NCBI GenBank assembly: GCA_030018585.1
Contig: JASEHZ010000003.1
Coordinates: 1 to 39,757 of the forward strand
Direction: 5' to 3'
Length of the DNA: 39,757 nt
Origin: Patescibacteria group bacterium
Lineage (GTDB): Bacteria > Patescibacteriota > Minisyncoccia > UBA6257 > GWB1-50-10
Part shown: positions 14,006-21,241 of the stretch, piece by piece
Numbering within the stretch: position 1 is the stretch's first letter
Layout of the letters: each line of letters opens with the position of its first letter
Made by a program: the position numbers and the translations under genes
The notes under the pieces: generated by a model
What the model saw: the letters and a program-made list of their open reading frames with translations, nothing else
What the model was told of the DNA's origin: nothing
Databases searched by the model: none

Positions 14006-14038
14006 TGTAACTGCGACTTGAAAATTATAACAGTTACA
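14006..14038. repeat. 8-bp inverted repeat in the rpoA leader
   Basis: TGTAACTG (14006-14013) and CAGTTACA (14031-14038) flank a 17-bp loop containing a TATAAT-like hexamer on the minus strand, 20-52 bp upstream of the rpoA start. It could be an mRNA hairpin controlling rpoA or an internal promoter without a -35. Evidence is limited. Confidence 0.4.
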
Positions 14039-14065
14039 TAAATTATTTTTTATCTTTTGAATTTT

Positions 14066-14659
14066 TTAACGGGAATAAAATTCGCCGACTAAATCTATAT
14101 TAAAATTAAAAATATTGTCTCCGCCTCTAATTGCCACGCACTCTCCTTTTAAATTATCCTTGTCTAATTTAAGCCAAGACGGCGGCACATATTGTTTTAA
14201 TCTAAGCCCAATATCCTCAAAAATCTTTAAACCTTTTGACTCGACACGAATGCTAATAACGTCCCCTATCTTAACATAATAAGAAGGAATCGTCACTTTT
14301 CTCTTATTAACCATAATATGGCCGTGGGAAACAAGCTGACGCGCAACTCTAGACGAACGAGCAAAACCAAGCAAAAAAACAACCTGGTCTAAACGGTGTT
14401 CTAAAATTTGAATAATTTTTTCTTTTGGTTTGGTGAATAAACGCCGCATTTGTTTATTGTTTAATCCGAAATAAATCTGAATTTTCTGTTTTTCCTGAAG
14501 CTGACGGCCGTAATCGGAAATAACTCTCCTTTTTTTCCCATGCATACCGGGCTTCTGCGGCCGACGCACCATAACGCACTTTGGCGAATTGCAACGATCT
14601 GCTTTTAAGAAAAGTTTTGTGCCTAAGGATCTTTCTTTTTTTTCTTTAATTCTTTTCAT
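14066..14659 (-). CDS. rpsD: 30S ribosomal protein S4
   Basis: S4 is a primary 16S rRNA binder and, in several bacteria, the repressor of the alpha operon. The N-terminal part has two cysteines in RCNSPKCVMVRRPQKPGMHG. The S4 RNA-binding domain follows: LEHRLDQVVFLLGFARSSRVARQLVSHGHIMVNKRKV. The 197-residue length is standard. It starts 9 bp after rpsK. Autoregulation by S4 here would be an inference from other species. Confidence 0.97.
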   Translation of the reverse strand: MKRIKEKKERSLGTKLFLKADRCNSPKCVMVRRPQKPGMHGKKRRVISDYGRQLQEKQKIQIYFGLNNKQMRRLFTKPKEKIIQILEHRLDQVVFLLGFARSSRVARQLVSHGHIMVNKRKVTIPSYYVKIGDVISIRVESKGLKIFEDIGLRLKQYVPPSWLKLDKDNLKGECVAIRGGDNIFNFNIDLVGEFYSR

Positions 14660-14668
14660 GCTTTTAAA

Positions 14669-15121
14669 TTAAACCCTTCTTACTTTCGGTGGTTTCGGAC
14701 CATTGTGCGGCACGGGCGTTATGTCTTTTATTGATAAAATATTAAAACCTTGCGCTGCCAAAGATCTCACCGCCGAATCGCGCCCCTTGCCAATACCACG
14801 GACAAAAATACGGATATTAAAGGGGCCGGAACGTTTAATTTTTTCCGCAATAGCCTCCGCCACCCTTGAAGCGGCAAAAGGCGTTGCTTTTTTCGGTCCC
14901 GAAAAACCGATTGAACCGGCCGAAAGCCAAGTAATAACATTGCCCTTATCATCGGTTACGGTCATAATAGTATTGTTAAAAGAAGCCTGAATGTAAATAC
15001 AACCATTTTCAATTTTATGCTTAATAACCCGGCTTGTTTTTTCGTTAATCGCCGTTGAAACACTTTTAGAATCATTTATTGTTTCCTCGTTAAATTTTTT
15101 TGCTACTTTTTTCTTTCCCAT
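14669..15121 (-). CDS. rpsK: 30S ribosomal protein S11
   Basis: S11 lines the platform of the small subunit. The core is typical: GCIYIQASFNNTIMTVTDDKGNVITWLSAG, then GPKKATPFAASRVAEAIAEK, and the C-terminal DITPVPHNGPKPPKVRRV. At 150 residues it carries about 20 extra N-terminal residues (MGKKKVAKKFNEETINDSKS), rich in lysine and probably unstructured. It follows rpsM by 20 bp. Confidence 0.97.
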   Translation of the reverse strand: MGKKKVAKKFNEETINDSKSVSTAINEKTSRVIKHKIENGCIYIQASFNNTIMTVTDDKGNVITWLSAGSIGFSGPKKATPFAASRVAEAIAEKIKRSGPFNIRIFVRGIGKGRDSAVRSLAAQGFNILSIKDITPVPHNGPKPPKVRRV

Positions 15122-15141
15122 AAATAAATTTGATAATGAGA

Positions 15142-15525
15142 TTATTTAAGCTCTATTTTTCTCTTACCGCTGCCGGCGGTTTTTCTTACATTGCCGCGAA
15201 TCGTCCGAGAATTAGTTTTAGTCCGCTGCCCCCGAACAGGCAAACGACGCAAATGCCTTATGCCACGATAAGCTTTTATATCTTTTAAACGACTAATATT
15301 TCCTTTGATAATTTGTCGAAGCTCGCCTTCAACTTTATAGTTTTTCTCAATCATGGACTGAATTTTACTAACTTCTTCCGGCGTCAAATCTTTTGCCCGC
15401 TTGTTCGGATTAATCTTGGTCTCAGACAAAATACGTCGGGACAATGACCGACCAATACCGTAAAGATACATTAAAGAAATTTCAATTTTTTTGCTATCTG
15501 GTATATTTACTCCAATAATACGCAT
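15142..15525 (-). CDS. rpsM: 30S ribosomal protein S13
   Basis: S13 sits in the head of the small subunit and contacts P-site tRNA and L5. It starts MRIIGVNIPDSKKIEISLMYLYGIG and ends RRLPVRGQRTKTNSRTIRG...KR, the standard basic tail. The 127-residue length is normal. A 35-bp hairpin (15537-15571) lies 12 bp before the ATG and there is no visible Shine-Dalgarno sequence, so translation may depend on leader structure. Confidence 0.97.
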   Translation of the reverse strand: MRIIGVNIPDSKKIEISLMYLYGIGRSLSRRILSETKINPNKRAKDLTPEEVSKIQSMIEKNYKVEGELRQIIKGNISRLKDIKAYRGIRHLRRLPVRGQRTKTNSRTIRGNVRKTAGSGKRKIELK

Positions 15526-15536
15526 GCCGATTATGT

Positions 15537-15571
15537 ATAAATTTTCGAGTCTGTAGACGATGAAAATTTAT
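15537..15571. repeat. Hairpin before rpsM sharing arms with the 41-bp repeat
   Basis: ATAAATTTTC (15537-15546) and GAAAATTTAT (15562-15571) enclose a small GTCT/AGAC hairpin. The 10-bp arms are identical to those of the repeat at 15748-15788, but the centre differs. Confidence 0.65.
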
Positions 15572-15585
15572 CTACAGAATCGAGC

Positions 15586-15735
15586 ACCCCGCCCTTTTGC
15601 TTTCGTGAATTTGAATCCTGAAACAAAGCAAAGCGGAGCCCAGCACTACAACTTCGTTGTAGTGCTGGACGGAGCGATCCGACTTCGTCTTTATTTTTAT
15701 ATGTTTTCATAAATATTGCCATAAAAGGGCGGGGT
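15586..15735. repeat. 150-bp inverted-repeat element in the rpmJ-rpsM gap
   Basis: ACCCCGCCCTTTT (15586-15598) and its exact reverse complement (15723-15735) bound this element. Inside lies a perfect 13-bp hairpin with a 3-nt loop (15640-15668, CCAGCACTACAAC arm). The spacing between rpmJ and rpsM, normally tiny, is 277 bp because of this element and its two flanking hairpins. A 63-codon frame inside it has no family resemblance. Confidence 0.65.
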
Positions 15736-15747
15736 AAGGTTTGATTA

Positions 15748-15788
15748 ATAAATTTTCTGTTTCGTCAGCTGACGAATTGAAAATTTAT
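15748..15788. repeat. 41-bp palindromic repeat, copy 2, after rpmJ
   Basis: ATAAATTTTC (15748-15757) and GAAAATTTAT (15779-15788) flank the perfect palindrome TTCGTCAGCTGACGAA (15761-15776). It lies 14 bp past the rpmJ stop. Length, central CAGCTG and the adjoining AAGCCCTTACTT match copy 1 at 13187-13227. Confidence 0.75.
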
Positions 15789-15802
15789 ATCAAGCCCTTA
15801 CT

Positions 15803-15916
15803 TTAACCTTGCCTTTGTTTATGTTTGGGATTCTGACAAATAACATAAACGCGCCCTTTGCGGCGAACTGTCTTGCATTTCATACAAATCTTTTTTACTG
15901 ATGATCTTACTTTCAT
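15803..15916 (-). CDS. rpmJ: 50S ribosomal protein L36
   Basis: A 37-codon gene reads [20 protein letters not shown], then [17 protein letters not shown], then TAA. The four zinc ligands of L36 are present (Cys 11, Cys 14, Cys 27 and His 32). The position between infA and rpsM is the standard one. A longer frame over the same DNA in another phase is a shadow. Its ATG and the GGGTGAGGG ribosome-binding region fall inside the right arm of a 17-bp inverted repeat (15915-16043), so folding of the mRNA could block initiation. Confidence 0.96.
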   Translation of the reverse strand: MKVRSSVKKICMKCKTVRRKGRVYVICQNPKHKQRQG

Positions 15917-16043
15917 CCCTCACCCTTTGAGAATCATTAAGAATAATTCTCTTATAAAATATTGACCTTTTGTTATATTGATTATAGTCATAAATAAATT
16001 TGGATAAATAACCCTGGAAAAGAATCCTCAAAGGGTGAGGGAT
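15915..16043. repeat. 129-bp inverted-repeat element covering the rpmJ start
   Basis: ATCCCTCACCCTTTGAG (15915-15931) and its exact reverse complement (16027-16043) enclose a 95-bp AT-rich core. In the mRNA the downstream arm contains the rpmJ Shine-Dalgarno region and the first two bases of its ATG. The remaining 160 bp up to infA hold no gene that I can support. Confidence 0.7.
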
Positions 16044-16202
16044 TCGTCCCTTTTATCGATTTGGATAAATGCTTAGTATTCATAACATAAATTTTATAAT
16101 TTGGTTTTGGTTGTTTCTAGCGGGTTCATTCCCCACAAAAAATACGAACGCTAAATTGCTTCAAAACAAAATATCCGCAAAAATCTTAATTGTACAATCT
16201 GT

Positions 16203-16424
16203 TTAGAGTCTTCTTACAATTCTGCCTCGCCGCGCATCATAAGGCGTCATTTCAACTATCACCCTATCGCCGGGGATTACCCTGATTCTGTTTAATTTTA
16301 ATTTGCCGCCCAAATGAGCTAAAATTTCCTGATCGCTATTATTTGGCTTAATTTTAAATAATAGACTGGGCAGAGCTTCGAGAACAATGCCTTCTATTCT
16401 TTCTATCTTCGAATCTGGTGCCAT
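16203..16424 (-). CDS. infA: Translation initiation factor IF-1
   Basis: IF-1 is a single OB-fold protein that binds the ribosomal A site during initiation. The 73 residues include RIEGIVLEALPSLLFKIK, LGGKLKLNRIRVIPGDRVIVEMTPYD and the end RRGRIVRRL, the standard family pattern. It is the first gene of the alpha operon and follows a strong promoter. No clear Shine-Dalgarno sequence precedes the ATG. Confidence 0.96.
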   Translation of the reverse strand: MAPDSKIERIEGIVLEALPSLLFKIKPNNSDQEILAHLGGKLKLNRIRVIPGDRVIVEMTPYDARRGRIVRRL

Positions 16425-16464
16425 TTATTTAATTTATATGTATTACCAATTAAGGTATTTTTAA

Positions 16465-16492
16465 ATTATATAAAACGGGTTAAAAAAGTCAA
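16465..16492 (-). promoter_or_regulatory. Strong promoter of the alpha operon
   Basis: On the minus strand TTGACT (16492-16487), a 16-bp spacer and TATAAT (16470-16465). The predicted start is near 16458, giving a leader of about 33 nt before infA. It is among the best sigma-70-type matches in the window. Confidence 0.72.
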
Positions 16493-16509
16493 TCAATCCT
16501 TCCCTATTT

Positions 16510-18147
16510 TTATTCCACTGTTATATTAACTCTTGTTAAGTCTTGCGGCACCCAATTTACCCAAAAAGGCCACAAAGAAACCTTAGCGCCGTCTAATCCG
16601 GGAATAGCTGAAATCCTAATTTTTAACATTTCTTCTGAAACGCCCCCTAAATTATTTCTAAAATCTTCTATATCAAAATTGGGCCAAAATATTATCGAAC
16701 CTTTGATCGGCAAAGACATTATTTCATTATCAAAATCAATCTGAGGTTTACCGTAATCAAGTGACATTTCTTTTATTGCAGGATTGTAAGAAACGGCTGG
16801 CTTTAGTTTCTCGAAAATACTTTCTTTTAACGCCTCCTCCTCAAAAATAAAACGTTTCATCTCGCCATCAATAAAAACACTAAATTTGTTGGGGTCGTCT
16901 TTTAGTGGTTCGATGTTTTTTGCTAAAACGCTGAAATGACTATTATTGTCAAGAAGCTTAAAACGGTTATTAAGCACGATCAGCATTTCCGCATCAAGAG
17001 CATCTTTCAAGGATTTTACTGTTGCTTCTTCTCCTTTGGCTAAATCGTCTTTAGTCGGAGAAGCTTTTTCACCAATAAAACCGCCGCTCATTAACGTTAG
17101 AGATTCGGCGTAAAAACTATCGTATTTTGGCGTACCTTTCAAACCCGGGATCTTCCATGAAGAAGAGGACGGTACGTTATAATCTTCCCCCGCTTCAGCC
17201 GCAGTCACGGTTGCTTCGATTTTTGAAGAGACAATTTTACCATTTACAATTGAAGCACCGGGCACGACAATTCTTTTATCCAATTTAAAAATCTTGCTGG
17301 TCGGAGATTCAAACCTTGTTGAAGCAACTAAAATTTGCGGTTCGGAACTGTAAGAATTATAAATAATAAGTTTACCCGCCGCCCTTGTCTCTATTTTTTC
17401 TCTGCCTTGAGCTAAAAAAGACATTTCCAAATTGCGTCGGGCAATTAATAATTCACCAGGCAGAATAATGCTTTTGTTTTCGCTTACAACAGGTGTTGAA
17501 ACTTTACTATTTATAACAACTGTTTCGTCAAAATTTGCCGATATCTCTTCTAAATCAATAGCAATATCCGCTCTAGGCAAAACATTAAAAGCCAAACCAT
17601 GAACGCCGAACAAAAAAGACGCGATAATGACAATTATAATCAACCATCTCAAAATAATATTTTTTGTTTTTTTCTTCTTGACTGGCTTTTCGACTTCTTT
17701 TACGTCTTCCGGTAAAATTGTTTTTTCAACAGCTCTTTCTTTTTTTAAATCCTTCTTGGTTTTTTTTAATACTTCCGATGTCTTAATTGTTATTTTTTCT
17801 TTATTAATCTCCTCTATGATTTTTGGCTGTCTTTTTTTAAAATCCGAACGGGGTAAAATATCAGAAACCGCCCTTTCCCTGATCCTAAAAACCGGATTGG
17901 TCGCTTTTATATCGGTAAGCGACGCCAATTCTAAAATATGTTCGTCAACAGATTCTACTAAAATTTCTTTACCGGCGGTCTTACTTTCTCTTTTTAAAAT
18001 TTGAAAATTATTCACTGACGAACCGAGAACAGAATCTCTGGGTACGTTCAATATAACTTTCTCCGCCGAAGCCTTAATTAAACGATCAACGGCCGCTTCA
18101 ATGCCGTCTGAACGATCAAGAAAAATTTTCTTTTCTGTTTTAGACAT
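16510..18147 (-). CDS. Bitopic envelope protein with large extracytoplasmic domain
   Basis: This 545-residue protein has three parts. A cytoplasmic domain (1-90, AAVDRLIKASAEKVILNVPRD) is followed by a charged linker (about 100-163). One membrane helix (about 164-188) comes next, then about 350 residues of extracytoplasmic beta-rich sequence with repeated hydrophobic-polar strands, such as KLIIYNSYSSEPQILVASTRF and VPGASIVNGKIVSSKIEATVTAAEAGEDYNV. The latter recalls baseplate-J/adhesin-like assemblies, but I cannot name a family firmly. The gene starts 4 bp after the FtsA/PilM-like gene. By analogy with PilM-PilN pairs, the cytoplasmic part may bind that protein. Function is unknown. Confidence 0.8.
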   Translation of the reverse strand: MSKTEKKIFLDRSDGIEAAVDRLIKASAEKVILNVPRDSVLGSSVNNFQILKRESKTAGKEILVESVDEHILELASLTDIKATNPVFRIRERAVSDILPRSDFKKRQPKIIEEINKEKITIKTSEVLKKTKKDLKKERAVEKTILPEDVKEVEKPVKKKKTKNIILRWLIIIVIIASFLFGVHGLAFNVLPRADIAIDLEEISANFDETVVINSKVSTPVVSENKSIILPGELLIARRNLEMSFLAQGREKIETRAAGKLIIYNSYSSEPQILVASTRFESPTSKIFKLDKRIVVPGASIVNGKIVSSKIEATVTAAEAGEDYNVPSSSSWKIPGLKGTPKYDSFYAESLTLMSGGFIGEKASPTKDDLAKGEEATVKSLKDALDAEMLIVLNNRFKLLDNNSHFSVLAKNIEPLKDDPNKFSVFIDGEMKRFIFEEEALKESIFEKLKPAVSYNPAIKEMSLDYGKPQIDFDNEIMSLPIKGSIIFWPNFDIEDFRNNLGGVSEEMLKIRISAIPGLDGAKVSLWPFWVNWVPQDLTRVNITVE

Positions 18148-18151
18148 AAAA

Positions 18152-19303
18152 TTAATTATTAGCGATCAGCCATTTGGCTCTCCGCCGGAGTAATTGATTT
18201 AAAAACTCGTACTTCGGCGCACTAAAAGGATAAACCAACAATGCTAAAATATTTTGATTTAGCTTGACCGAAAAATCTTTGACGCGTTTATTAATATCTA
18301 TTGAAAAACCTTGCAATCTTAATGTTTCGCAAACCGCCGCTAATCGAAAATGAACCCGATTAAAAAAGGTCTCTAAAAAAGGTAGGTTGAAACGGAACAA
18401 AAAATGGGTTGTTGATTTTAAACCCGAAATACTCGAATAAGTCGGCGAAAGCATTTTTAAGAAGTCTTTAACTTGCTTTCTTATTTTTTGTTCTATAAAC
18501 CTTTGAAATTTTGATGAAATGCGCAGTTCTATATAACTATTTAAAATCTGAGAAGCAACGTCATTATCAATTCTCAAATCTTTCGCCAACTCATCCAAAA
18601 TACGCACCCTGCCCCAGTCATACCCCTTTAAATAAAGGGATTCGTCTTCCTTGTAGACAAAAACTGTCGTATATTCATCAGACACAGAAACAACCAAATC
18701 ATTCAAGCTGGCGAGAATCGAAACTAAAATAGCCGTCGCTTCAACAACAATAAAATCTTTAGCCCAAACTCTGAATTTCTCCACAAGCTGACTCACCGAC
18801 CTTGGAATAAAAGTACCGCGAAACCTCAACGAAAAATCTTTCCCTCTAAATCCTTCTGGATTAAAAACATGGTGATTGCCCAACCTAACGTCAACCACTT
18901 CAACGTTAAACAGAATTAAATCCATTTCAGCGACATTCATTTTTTTAGCCGCCCACGAACGATAGTGATTTAAAAATTCCCAAAGACCCCGAAATAAAAG
19001 ATTGTCTATCTCCGTTTCGTTTAAAGGAATTGTCGGTTCGGATCTTTTTAAATTAACGATGCTTTCAATGGTGGTTGCTTTTTTTGAATTTAAGCCTAAA
19101 ATCAAACGATCATACTGCCTCAATGGACGACGTAAATTGTTTAACCGGCCGCTTTTTCTGCTTTTTTCAATCATTATCTTTTTATCTAAATTATCAACTT
19201 GCGCGGCAACAACTTCAACACAATGATCAAGTTCTTCAATAACCAAACAACGTTCAGTTTTGCCGCCAAATAAATTCGAAATCTTGTTTAAAAGGTTAAC
19301 CAC
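18152..19303 (-). CDS. FtsA/PilM-like protein (actin-fold, tentative)
   Basis: This 383-residue soluble protein starts with a region resembling actin-family ATPases of the FtsA/PilM branch (ERCLVIEELDHCVEVVAAQVD). It then shows an SHS2-like insert in which LILFNVEVVDVRLGNHHVFNPEGFRGKDFSLRF resembles the FtsA 1C domain, followed by LVVSVSDEYTTVFVYKEDESLYLKGYDWG, which could be the second phosphate strand. Nucleotide-binding residues are weakly conserved, so it may not hydrolyse ATP. It stands directly before the bitopic protein and after the VirD4-like ATPase. It could be a scaffold linking cytoplasmic and envelope parts. Confidence 0.6.
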   Translation of the reverse strand: MVNLLNKISNLFGGKTERCLVIEELDHCVEVVAAQVDNLDKKIMIEKSRKSGRLNNLRRPLRQYDRLILGLNSKKATTIESIVNLKRSEPTIPLNETEIDNLLFRGLWEFLNHYRSWAAKKMNVAEMDLILFNVEVVDVRLGNHHVFNPEGFRGKDFSLRFRGTFIPRSVSQLVEKFRVWAKDFIVVEATAILVSILASLNDLVVSVSDEYTTVFVYKEDESLYLKGYDWGRVRILDELAKDLRIDNDVASQILNSYIELRISSKFQRFIEQKIRKQVKDFLKMLSPTYSSISGLKSTTHFLFRFNLPFLETFFNRVHFRLAAVCETLRLQGFSIDINKRVKDFSVKLNQNILALLVYPFSAPKYEFLNQLLRRRAKWLIANN

Positions 19304-19370
19304 TTATTGATATTATAACACAAGTAAAAAACGACTCTGTGCTTCTATTCCTGCCTTACTACTGTAATAG

Positions 19371-20723
19371 CTAATGATTTTTCACCGATGCTTCGATAAA
19401 ATTAGAAGGATTGGCAAAAACCTTTTTCGAAACGGTTATTATTTTCCCCCGAAAAGACTCGTGAGCAGGGGAAAAAACTTTTAATGTTTCGGCAGAAAAT
19501 GGATCATACGTCTCCCCGTTAATGGTTATCTTTATATAAAATTCCTGGACGCCTAAATTTATCATATCTTTCACCTTAAACATTGGTGATAATTCTGGCT
19601 CAAGCCGCAACGCATCTTCTCCGCTAACCCGAAAAACTATAATCGTGCCAGCGTTTCCCAAAACAATTGATTGGACCGTCGGAGAAAGCTGCTTTAAATA
19701 TTGATGCGATAAAGTAAGACAAAACTTATATTTTCTTGCTTCAGAAACTAATTGTTCAAAAATTTCACTAACCAAGTTATGAAATTCATCAATATAAATA
19801 TAAAAATCTTCGTAATTTGAATCTTTTCTGAAAGCTCGATAATTCATTGCCTCTTTTAGCTTTAAAACAAAAAGCGCCCCCAAAAAGCTTGAATTTTCCT
19901 CACCTAATTTTTCTTTAGTAAGATTTATCAACACAATCTTTTTTTGACTGATAAAATCAATAAAATTTATTCTGTTTTCTTTTTGGGCAAAAACTTTCCC
20001 AAGCACCGGATCGGAGATAAATTGAGCGAACTTATTAAGAAGCGGCATTGCTGTTTCCCCCTCAAAACGGTCAAACCAACGCTGGAATTCAACAACCCAA
20101 AAATGCTTAACAATTTCATCCTGCACAAAGCCTAAAACTTTTTCCCGAAAACTAGCATCAGTAAGCATCAAAGTTATACTCCGCATTGTTGCTTCCGGAT
20201 AATCTAAAAGAGCGAGGCAAATGAATCTGAAAATATACTCTAATTTATGCGACCAGCTGGCGCCAAAGAACTTTTTTATAGTGATGATTAACCCCTCAAC
20301 TGCCTGATGTTTTAAATTTTTATCAATACCAACTAACGGGTTGAAAAAGAAAGTATGCTTTTCATCAGAAAAATCTAGAAAAACTACATCCTCCACTCGT
20401 TCTTCCGGAATAAAATCTAAAATTGAATCCGCTAAATCACCATAAGGATCGATTAAACAAAGGCCATGTCCATAAGCAATATCTTGCCGAATTAAAAGTT
20501 CTAAAAGCTTTGATTTTCCAACCGCGCTCTTACCAATAACATAAACATTGCGCCGCCGATCGCTTCTTTTAATACCGAAAATGAATTTCTTTTCTTCAAG
20601 TGCCGCAACATAATTAGTACGTCCTATAAAAGAAACTTCGGCAGAATTTTCTCTACCATAAATGGGAAGTTCGGGCGGCGGCGGCGCGTATTTAACTATT
20701 TGGATCTTACTCGTATTAGGCAT
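19371..20723 (-). CDS. VirD4/TraG-like ATPase
   Basis: This is a P-loop ATPase of the HerA/VirD4 superfamily that moves DNA or protein across membranes in type IV secretion. Numbering from the TTG at 20735, Walker A GKSAVGKS is at 68-75 and Walker B YIYIDEFH at about 312-319. FCLTLSHQYLKQL with NAGTIIVFRVSGEDA is typical of the TraG/VirD4 C-terminal half. I prefer the ATG at 20723 to the upstream TTG. No N-terminal membrane helices are present; two membrane proteins encoded just upstream may supply the anchor. No relaxase or VirB proteins are in the window, so DNA conjugation is not shown. Confidence 0.82.
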   Translation of the reverse strand: MPNTSKIQIVKYAPPPPELPIYGRENSAEVSFIGRTNYVAALEEKKFIFGIKRSDRRRNVYVIGKSAVGKSKLLELLIRQDIAYGHGLCLIDPYGDLADSILDFIPEERVEDVVFLDFSDEKHTFFFNPLVGIDKNLKHQAVEGLIITIKKFFGASWSHKLEYIFRFICLALLDYPEATMRSITLMLTDASFREKVLGFVQDEIVKHFWVVEFQRWFDRFEGETAMPLLNKFAQFISDPVLGKVFAQKENRINFIDFISQKKIVLINLTKEKLGEENSSFLGALFVLKLKEAMNYRAFRKDSNYEDFYIYIDEFHNLVSEIFEQLVSEARKYKFCLTLSHQYLKQLSPTVQSIVLGNAGTIIVFRVSGEDALRLEPELSPMFKVKDMINLGVQEFYIKITINGETYDPFSAETLKVFSPAHESFRGKIITVSKKVFANPSNFIEASVKNH

Positions 20724-20737
20724 AACCAAAAACAAAA

Positions 20738-21232
20738 CTAAATAACCCCCACCTCTTTAAAAAACTTCTCATAACCACCCAAAACTTCTCTTGCTTCATC
20801 TAAAGAAAGGTTAAATCCTGGCGTATGGACAAGTTCGTTGCGAATTCTATGCACCCGCCAAAGTTCATCAATACTTTTTAAATCCCAAGAAGCTAAAGCC
20901 TCAAGACGATCAGCGGTATGCACTCCTTTTAAACCTAAACGTTCCAAAATGTCGTCCATAATTTTATCCGCTTCAATAATCGCGAGAACATAAGAATTTG
21001 GCGGCGCAGAATAAGCTTTAATCAAAACTGCTTCCCACCTTTTCTTAAACTTCTCGTCCTTAAGAAGAGGTGTTTTAAAATCGGCTTTCGGTACTGAACC
21101 AAAATCCGGTTTTAATGATTTTATTTTTTGGACAGTTAAAATAATTCCGACCACAAGCACAATATCAACTACTATAAAAATAACAGCTGAAACAAAGAAA
21201 AGTGGTTTTAAAATTGACATCAAGATGCTCAT
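20738..21232 (-). CDS. Membrane-anchored small protein with HEPN-like motif
   Basis: This 164-residue protein has one N-terminal membrane helix (about 8-33, PLFFVSAVIFIVVDIVLVVGIIL) and a helical cytoplasmic domain. The domain contains ALASWDLKSIDELWRVHRIRNELVHTPGFNLS. R-N-E-L-V-H fits the R-x4-6-H motif of HEPN domains, which include RNases and non-catalytic dimer modules. The preceding helices (AIIEADKIMDDILERLGL) also fit that fold. Whether it is a nuclease is unknown. It lies between the ATPase gene (a gap of 2 bp to the TTG, 14 bp to the preferred ATG) and the large membrane protein (9 bp), so it belongs to that machine. Confidence 0.75.
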   Translation of the reverse strand: MSILMSILKPLFFVSAVIFIVVDIVLVVGIILTVQKIKSLKPDFGSVPKADFKTPLLKDEKFKKRWEAVLIKAYSAPPNSYVLAIIEADKIMDDILERLGLKGVHTADRLEALASWDLKSIDELWRVHRIRNELVHTPGFNLSLDEAREVLGGYEKFFKEVGVI

Positions 21233-21241
21233 ATAAAATTC

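Noticed and set aside
15531-15722. 63-codon frame between rpmJ and rpsM
   Set aside because: It lies wholly in the inverted-repeat element; its sequence is a translation of palindromes and resembles no protein.
15819-16031. 70-codon minus-strand frame over the rpmJ start
   Set aside because: It runs in another phase from rpmJ, which is the real gene there, and uses the AT-rich core of the inverted repeat.
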